This document shows, one piece after another, positions 18,501 to 22,534 of a stretch of 22,534 bases of DNA. The translations under genes and the position numbers were made by a program. How positions within the stretch are numbered: position 1 is the stretch's first letter; each line of letters starts with the position of its first letter. The DNA comes from Pelagophyceae sp. CCMP2097 (Eukaryota > Sar > Pelagophyceae), in the NCBI GenBank assembly GCA_026770575.1, contig MU657211.1:161482-184015 (forward strand), in the 5' to 3' direction. Below the pieces are notes generated by a model that made no database searches, had not been told where the DNA came from, and worked only from the letters and a program-made list of their open reading frames with translations.

Positions 18501-20700
18501 CGGCCGTCGCCTCGGTCGCTGTGGCGGTGGCCGGAGCCTCGGTGAGGGCCGCCTCGACAACGGCGTCGGCCGTGGTCTCGGTTGCCGCGGCAGTGGCAGG
18601 CGCCTCGACGACGACGTCGGCCGCGGCAGTGCTGACCGCATCCACGAAGACGTCAGCCGTCGCCTCGGTCGTCGCAGCGGTGGCCGGCGCCTCGGTGACT
18701 GCTTCCTCGATGACAGCATCGGCCTCGGCCTCTATCGCCGCGCCGGCCACCGCCGCCTCGGCGACGGCCTCCTCGATGACCGCGTCGTCCTCGGCCTCGG
18801 TCGCCGCGGTGGTGGCCGGCTCCTCGACGACGACGTCGGCCACGGCAGTGCCGACCGCATCGAAGAAGACGTCAGCCGTCGCCTCGGTCGTCACAGAGGT
18901 GGCCGGCGCCTCGGTGACGGCCTCCTCGGCCTCGGTCGCCGCGGCAGTGGCAGGCGCCTCGACGGCGTCGACGCCGGTAGCGCTGACTTCCTCGATGACG
19001 GCGTCGGCCGTGACCTGGGTCGCCGCGGCGGTGGCCGGCGCCTCGTCGGGGACCTCGGTGTTCGTCTCCGGGTGCTGCGTCGACGACGAGCACGTCAGCG
19101 TCTCCCAGATAGTGGCTGCGGCAGTGGGGGCCGCCTCGACCGCGGCGGTGGCTGCGATGCCCTCCTCGGCGGCGGCGGCGTTTTCGGCGGCGGGGCCCTG
19201 GAGCCGCTGCCAGAGGCTGGATGCGGTCGTGGGCGCCTCCATCTTGTCGGCGGCCTCGGTCGACGTCGTAGAGGTCATCGCGCCGCCGGAATCCGTCGTC
19301 GCCGGGGGCGCGGAGACGTCGGCGGGCACCATTTTCGCCTCGGAAACGGAAACACCCGGCGCGGACGCGGCGCCGGCCGCGGCATTCGTCTCGAGCGTGC
19401 ATTCGACGACGACCACTTCGCCCGAGACCTCGTCGACGGCGGCGACGGCGGTGACCTCCTCGATGACAGTCGTGCCGTCGGCGCAAAACTCGACATTCCC
19501 TTGGCACGTCAGCTGCTCCCAGAGCGTCAGCGCGGACGCCTCGAGCTCCTCGATGGCGGAGGCAGCGGCAGTCTCGGGAGACTCCGGCACGGAAAGCGCC
19601 GAGGGCTCTGTGGGCGGGGCCTCGGGCTCAGACAGCGCCGAGGGCTCTGCAGCGGGGGTCGCCTCGACTCCGGCAGCAGCCGCGATGTTCTCCTCGACGG
19701 CGTCGGCCGGCGCATCGACAACGGCCGCCTCGATGGTGACGTTGCCCTCGGCCTCGGTCGCCGCAGCAGTGGCCGGCTCCTCGACGACGGCGTCGGCCGT
19801 GACCTCGATCGCCGCGGCGGTGGCCGGCGACTCGGTGACGGCGTCGTCCTCGACCTCGCTCGCAGCGGCAGTGGCCGAGGCCTCGGTGACGGCCGTCTCG
19901 ATGGCGACCTCGGCCTCGGTCGCCGCAGCGGTGGCCGGCTCCTCGACGACGACGTCGGCCGCGGCAGTGCCGACCGCATCGACGAGGACGTCAACCATCG
20001 CCTCGGTCGCCGCAGCGGTGGCCGGCGCCTCGGCGACAGCCGCCTTGATGGCGACATCGGCTTCGGTCGCCGCAGTGGTGGCCGGCTCCTCGACGACGCT
20101 GTCAGTCGTGACCTCGATCGCCGCGGCAGTGGCCGACGCCTCGGTGACGGCATCGTCCTCGACCTCGGTCGCAGCGGCAGTGGCAGGGGCTTCGGCGTCG
20201 GCCGCGACCTTGATCGCCGCGGCAGCGGCCGGCGCCTCGGTGACGGCCGCCTTGATGGCGATGTCGGCCTCGGTCGCTGCGGCGGTGGCCGGCTCCTCGA
20301 CGACGACGTCGGCCGTGGCAGTGCCGACTGCATCGACGAAGACGTCAGCTGTCGCCTCGTCAACCGCGGCGGTGGCCGGCGCCTCGGTGACGGACTCCTC
20401 GATGACGGCGTCAGTCGTGACCTCGATAGCCACGGCCGTGGCCTGCTCCTCGACGACGGCGTCGGCCGTGACCTCGGTCGCCGCGGCAGAGACCGGCGCC
20501 TCGGTGACGGCCTCCTTGATTGCGACGTCGGCCTCGGCCTCCGTCGCCGCGGCAGTGGCCGGCTCCTCGACGACGACGTCGGCCGTCGCCTCGGTCGCTG
20601 TGGCGGTGGCCGGAGCCTCGACGAGGGCCGCCTCGACAACAGCGTCGGCCGTGGTCTCGGTTGCCACGGCAGTGACAGCCGCCTCGACGACGATGTCGGC
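15550..20700. repeat. Degenerate 51/66-bp coding repeat array
   Basis: This 5-kb array consists of variants of a GCC/TCG/GTC-rich unit of about 51 bp, or about 66 bp with an insert. Three larger blocks, each with the Cys-Ser-Ser/Pro-Glu-Thr island, recur at about 16735-16800, 17650-17715 and 19050-19110, so whole segments were duplicated. Third codon positions are almost all G or C. In the antisense reading they fall opposite third positions too, which explains why both strands stay free of stops. Confidence 0.8.
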
Positions 20701-21240
20701 CGCGGCAGTCTCGGGGGCCTCCGACACGGACAGAGCCTCGGGCTCCGGGGCCTCGGGCTCGGGCAGCGCCGCGGGCTTCGGGGCCTCCGGCACGGAAAGC
20801 GCTGAAGGCTCTGGGGCCTCACGCATGGGCAACGCCGAGAGGTCCAGGGCCTTTGGCGCCGAGAGGTCTAGGGCCTTTGGCACGGGCAGCGCCGTGGGCT
20901 TTGGGGCCTCGGGCAGGGCCTCGGGTTCCGGGGCCTCCGGCGCGGGCGCCGAGGGCTCGAGGGCCTCTGGCACGGGCGACGCCGCGGGTTCCGGGGTCTC
21001 GGGCACGGGCGGAGCCGCGGGGTCTGGAGCCTTGTCGATGGGGGCGGTGGCTTTCGGGGCCGCGGCGGTGGTGGTGGGGAGCGCCTCGGCGGCGGGCTCC
21101 AGGGCCTCTCGCGTGGTGTCCTTTGCCGCCTTTTTCACGGCCGCGGCCGCCGCCGGCACCTCTATGGGCGCATCCTGCGAGACGACGTCCTTGGGCGCCC
21201 CGCAGGGCACAAAGACCTTGGAGAGGCGGCGACGGAACAT
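15550..21240 (-). CDS. Giant Ala/Thr/Glu/Val-rich repeat protein with Trp motifs
   Basis: A single uninterrupted frame of 1,896 residues from ATG at 21240. No known family was recognised. Residues 1-180 begin basic (MFRRRLSKVFVPCGAPKD) and continue as a Pro/Glu/Ala linker (repeated PEAPEP, ALDLSAP). Most of the rest is built from units near TADAVVEAPATAAATEA (17 residues) and longer forms with EAALTEAP or AIKEAVTEAP inserts; DVFVDAVGTAAADVVVE recurs. Aromatic and basic residues are rare except in short islands: LWEMVTCSSPTHDPETYTEV (twice), IWETLTCSSSTQHPETNTEV, LWEQLTC, LWEKVTC, FWDSVTC, LWQRLQG and FWQRLQS. A C-terminal set reads LLARLSARLSG, LLARLSRRLSG, LLARLSSQLSS and LLTRLSSSLSS. No signal peptide or membrane helix was seen. 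The protein would be strongly acidic. The minus strand was preferred because its N-terminus and linker look protein-like and charged, but the plus strand is also open (15443-21295), so strand is not proven. Cytoskeletal, adhesion or scaffold roles are only guesses. Confidence 0.58.
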   Translation of the reverse strand: MFRRRLSKVFVPCGAPKDVVSQDAPIEVPAAAAAVKKAAKDTTREALEPAAEALPTTTAAAPKATAPIDKAPDPAAPPVPETPEPAASPVPEALEPSAPAPEAPEPEALPEAPKPTALPVPKALDLSAPKALDLSALPMREAPEPSALSVPEAPKPAALPEPEAPEPEALSVSEAPETAAADIVVEAAVTAVATETTADAVVEAALVEAPATATATEATADVVVEEPATAAATEAEADVAIKEAVTEAPVSAAATEVTADAVVEEQATAVAIEVTTDAVIEESVTEAPATAAVDEATADVFVDAVGTATADVVVEEPATAAATEADIAIKAAVTEAPAAAAAIKVAADAEAPATAAATEVEDDAVTEASATAAAIEVTTDSVVEEPATTAATEADVAIKAAVAEAPATAAATEAMVDVLVDAVGTAAADVVVEEPATAAATEAEVAIETAVTEASATAAASEVEDDAVTESPATAAAIEVTADAVVEEPATAAATEAEGNVTIEAAVVDAPADAVEENIAAAAGVEATPAAEPSALSEPEAPPTEPSALSVPESPETAAASAIEELEASALTLWEQLTCQGNVEFCADGTTVIEEVTAVAAVDEVSGEVVVVECTLETNAAAGAASAPGVSVSEAKMVPADVSAPPATTDSGGAMTSTTSTEAADKMEAPTTASSLWQRLQGPAAENAAAAEEGIAATAAVEAAPTAAATIWETLTCSSSTQHPETNTEVPDEAPATAAATQVTADAVIEEVSATGVDAVEAPATAAATEAEEAVTEAPATSVTTEATADVFFDAVGTAVADVVVEEPATTAATEAEDDAVIEEAVAEAAVAGAAIEAEADAVIEEAVTEAPATAATTEATADVFVDAVSTAAADVVVEAPATAAATETTADAVVEAALTEAPATATATEATAEVAIKEAVTEAPAAATETTADAVAAAPATAAAVEVTTDAFVEEPATAAVTEADVAIKTAVTEAPATAAATEATADVFVDAVGTAAADVVVKAPATAAATEVAADAVAAESATTAATEATNDAVIETPATAAATEANVTIEAAVTEAPATVAATEVAADAAAEPATTAATEATADAVIETPATAAATKAEDDAVVKAAAAAVETEAEANVTIEAAVVDAPADAVEENVAGAAAVEPTPAAEPSAPESPETAAAAIGELEAPALTLWEMVTCSSPTHDPETYTEVPFVEPVTAAATESTTDAVEETVVEAPATAAVTEVTADAVIAAASAAGFVVVEAPAAAAATEAEANVAIEAPPTAAATEATADVEDAVVEAPAIATADSIAVAAGTTTTDAFAEAPATAAATEATADAVVEAPTTAAATEASADVVIEAASTAAADVVEAPATVDAAVEAAVIEAPTNATATEASADVVVEAAATAAATETTASTVSEAAIEAPATPAATDAAADVFVDAVGTAAADVVVEAPATTAANEATADAVVEAALIEEPVAAVEEDLAAIAAIEELEAPALTIWEMVTCSSPTHDPETYTEAPSVEPATATATESTTDTVVEAPATAAATEATADAVVEAAGATTADAVEAPASDMTTEAGGNITIDAPATAATTKVTANVAIEAAVAEAPATAASIEATADAVVETPVTAATTEVTTNVFVEPAVVEAPATAAATEATDDVVVEAASAAADVEAPATAAPGLLARLSARLSGLTAKEAPTGTVAAADVVEAPAAEATTAAVEAPAAEATTAAVEMDAAAVAPGFWQRLQSPFSNAAAIEERRAAAAEVEAEVAAFEAAAAAVEAEAAAAEAAAAAEPSLWEKVTCSPVDPAAAPGFWDSVTCDTLTSSCGSPAQHTETYVEFPEDADVETPGLLARLSRRLSGTVVEEAPIVVPEPSLLARLSSQLSSPFIEEIPIPAPEPSLLTRLSSSLSSP

Positions 21241-21601
21241 GGCACCCGCCCGCGCCTCTCCTCGCAGAAAGCTGCCTGCACGCCTGAGCCAGTGATGAGT
21301 CAGCCAATCCTGGGAAGGAAACTTAGGCGGTGGCTCTTTTTCTTCGAAAAAAGAGAGAGAGCTTTTCGAATTTCAAACTGAATTTGCGCGAGGTGAAGAA
21401 GCAACACGTGCACGCGCGCAGGTAAGGCGGCGCTCAAGCTTTGCGACGCGCTGCACCGACACGCGTTTGAGGCTGGGACGTCCCGGAGAAAACGATGGCC
21501 AAAATTCTGTGTCGGGAGAAAACGACGGCGGCGCCCGTTTCGTGCGACGCGACACGCAGCTGGCCAGAGGCCCTTTCGGCAGCGGGTGGCAGATCCTGGC
21601 T
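21241..21601. other. Intergenic region between two minus-strand genes
   Basis: It holds the 3' end of the RING gene and the promoter/5' UTR of the large repeat gene. Reading the minus strand, an ATTGG (inverted CCAAT) lies about 65 bp before the repeat-gene ATG. A strong hairpin, CTCTTTTT / AAAAAGAG with a CTTCGA-type loop, is at 21334-21354. A minus-strand frame running through here is the out-of-frame continuation of the RING gene and is not a domain. Confidence 0.5.
21334..21354. other. AT-rich hairpin with TTCG loop
   Basis: CTCTTTTT and AAAAAGAG form an 8-bp stem around CTTCG(A). The hairpin sits 3' of the RING gene and about 95 bp upstream of the repeat-gene ATG. It could help define an RNA 3' end or act in the promoter; position alone cannot decide. 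Confidence 0.4.
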
Positions 21602-22534
21602 CTATGAGAATATGACGCGCAGCTGGGGGGTGATGCCCCGTCGGCACTGCGGGCACTCGTCGAACTGTGCGGCGCAGGAAGCGCACGTGGCGAGGTGCGC
21701 ACACGAGAGGAAGACGACTTCGCGGGGCGAGGCCATGCAGATTGAGCAGTCGAAGCGGTCGAAGACGTCCTGCTCGAAGGCCGCGGCCGGCCGCGGTCTC
21801 TTCCAGGGCGTCTCTTCCAGGGCGTCTCTTCCAGGGCGTCGACCGAGTAGAACACGCGCCGCGTCGGCAGCCGCGCTTGTGAGAGCTTCAGAAAGTCGAC
21901 GAGCTTTTGCCAGAGCGCGCGCAGCGCGCGCAAGCGCGCGATGCCGTCCATCTTGATGACGGCCCGCCGCCACGCGCTAACTTCGGCGTACTTCCGCCAC
22001 GAAGCTCGCAGCACGATCAAGCGCGCCACGCCTTCCAGCTTGCAGAAAGCCCACTGCCGGTTGCCCTCGATGCGCGCCGCGACCGTCTGCAGCCGGCCGT
22101 GGACCTTTCGTTTCAACTGCGTCCTCAGCTGCGACTTCTCGAGCGCCTCGACCTGCTGCAGCAGGTACCCCAACAAATTTAGGAGCGGGCCGTCGACCAC
22201 TTCGGCCTCGGCGGCGCGCACGAGGCTCTGCAAATGAGACGCCTCCCGCGCGGCGTCCGGCGACGCCGCGAGCTCCAAGAGGCTCACGTCTCTCCCCTCA
22301 TGATCAGATTGCTTGCTTAATATCCACCCGCAGAGCAACGACGCCTTCTCCTGCGTCGTCAGGTCGACGACTGCCGTGAATCTGCGGAGGTCGACCTCGA
22401 AGATGTGGACCTCCTGCACACCGCCGACTAGTAACCGTACGCCGTCGTACAGCGCCGCGCGCACGTCGAGTGTCAGCGACTGGAGATCGTCATTTTCGAG
22501 CGCGGCTTCCAAGCTGCAGCTGCGTTCGGAGTTG
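21602..22534 (-). pseudogene. C-terminal RING-finger protein, frame broken by 14-bp repeats, N-terminus off window
   Basis: The frame enters from the right edge of the window (no start seen) and encodes helical, Leu/Arg-rich sequence (LLNLLGYLLQQVEALEKSQL, RALRALWQKLVDFLKLSQ) through YSVDALEETPWK. At 21799-21840 a 14-bp unit is present three times, and beyond it the original frame degenerates into Arg/Ser/Pro sequence to 21373. The frame one step away gives a clean C3HC4 RING: CSIC..FLSCAHLATCASC..ECPQCRRG, stopping at 21602. This RING type (single C-terminal, as in IAP/MUL1-like proteins) is usually a ubiquitin E3 ligase. A copy number of two instead of three would keep the frame, so this allele or assembly appears frameshifted. 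It could be a real mutation, a polymorphic repeat or a sequencing/assembly error. Typed as pseudogene only for the frame break; the gene may well be functional. Confidence 0.7.
21799..21840. repeat. 14-bp tandem repeat, three copies
   Basis: TCTTCCAGGGCGTC occurs at 21799-21812, 21813-21826 and 21827-21840 without mismatch. Fourteen is not a multiple of three, so copy number sets the reading frame of the RING gene that crosses it. Confidence 0.95.

Noticed and set aside
15466..20805. 1,779-residue plus-strand frame rich in Gly, Arg, Asp and Leu
   Set aside because: It is one of two long plus-strand frames over the repeat array. Its unit is just another reading of the same GC-rich repeat, with no islands that look conserved independently.
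21373..21798. Continuation of the right-hand minus-strand frame past the 14-bp repeats
   Set aside because: After the repeats this frame becomes Arg/Ser/Pro-rich with no domain, whereas the neighbouring frame gives a perfect RING finger.

Overview
The window is a GC-rich, gene-dense stretch of nuclear DNA from a eukaryote. It carries ten recognisable protein genes, and seven of them can be rebuilt as spliced genes with very short introns (43-163 nt). Gene content points to a photosynthetic protist: a phytyl-phosphate kinase (VTE6 type), a fused two-domain fluoride channel (FEX), a WDR5 homologue, an Rce1 CAAX protease, a mitochondrial complex I subunit and an organellar RAP protein with 37-residue repeats. 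A stramenopile alga of the pelagophyte (Aureococcus) kind is my best guess. The taxon is inference; 'eukaryotic alga' is well supported.

Layout, left to right: a possible last exon of an off-window gene (about 69-163, +); a thioredoxin-thioredoxin reductase fusion (898-2956, +, 3 exons); an RRM / 37-residue-repeat / RAP / SAP protein (3385-5445, +, intronless); RCE1 (5921-7603, -, 5 exons); an RRM plus TGS1-like RNA cap methyltransferase (7738-9225, +, 3 exons), sharing a 134-bp divergent promoter with RCE1; an NDUFB2-like complex I subunit (9457-10053, +); VTE6/DUF92 (10487-11561, -, 3 exons); FEX (11758-13008, -, 5 exons); WDR5 (13348-15306, +, 10 exons, one of 21 nt), divergent from FEX; a 1,896-residue Ala/Thr/Glu/Val-rich repeat protein (15550-21240, -); and a C-terminal RING protein (21602 to the window end, -), whose frame is broken by a 14-bp sequence present in three tandem copies.

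The genes do not form a pathway or operon. They look like ordinary neighbours in a compact genome: redox control, organelle RNA processing, protein prenylation processing, RNA capping, respiration, tocopherol/chlorophyll recycling, fluoride export, chromatin. Exon junctions were placed by joining family-conserved residues across GT-AG (rarely GC-AG) sites with matching phase. Thirteen of 24 resolved donors begin GTGCG.

The least explained part is 15.5-21.3 kb. It is a long low-complexity reading frame punctuated by short tryptophan-containing motifs, and the opposite strand is also open for almost the whole length. The other striking points are the Trx-before-TrxR domain order, the RRM fused to a TGS1-like enzyme, the telomere-like repeats inside an intron, the helically spaced TTCCGA boxes in a divergent promoter, and the frame-breaking minisatellite in the RING gene.
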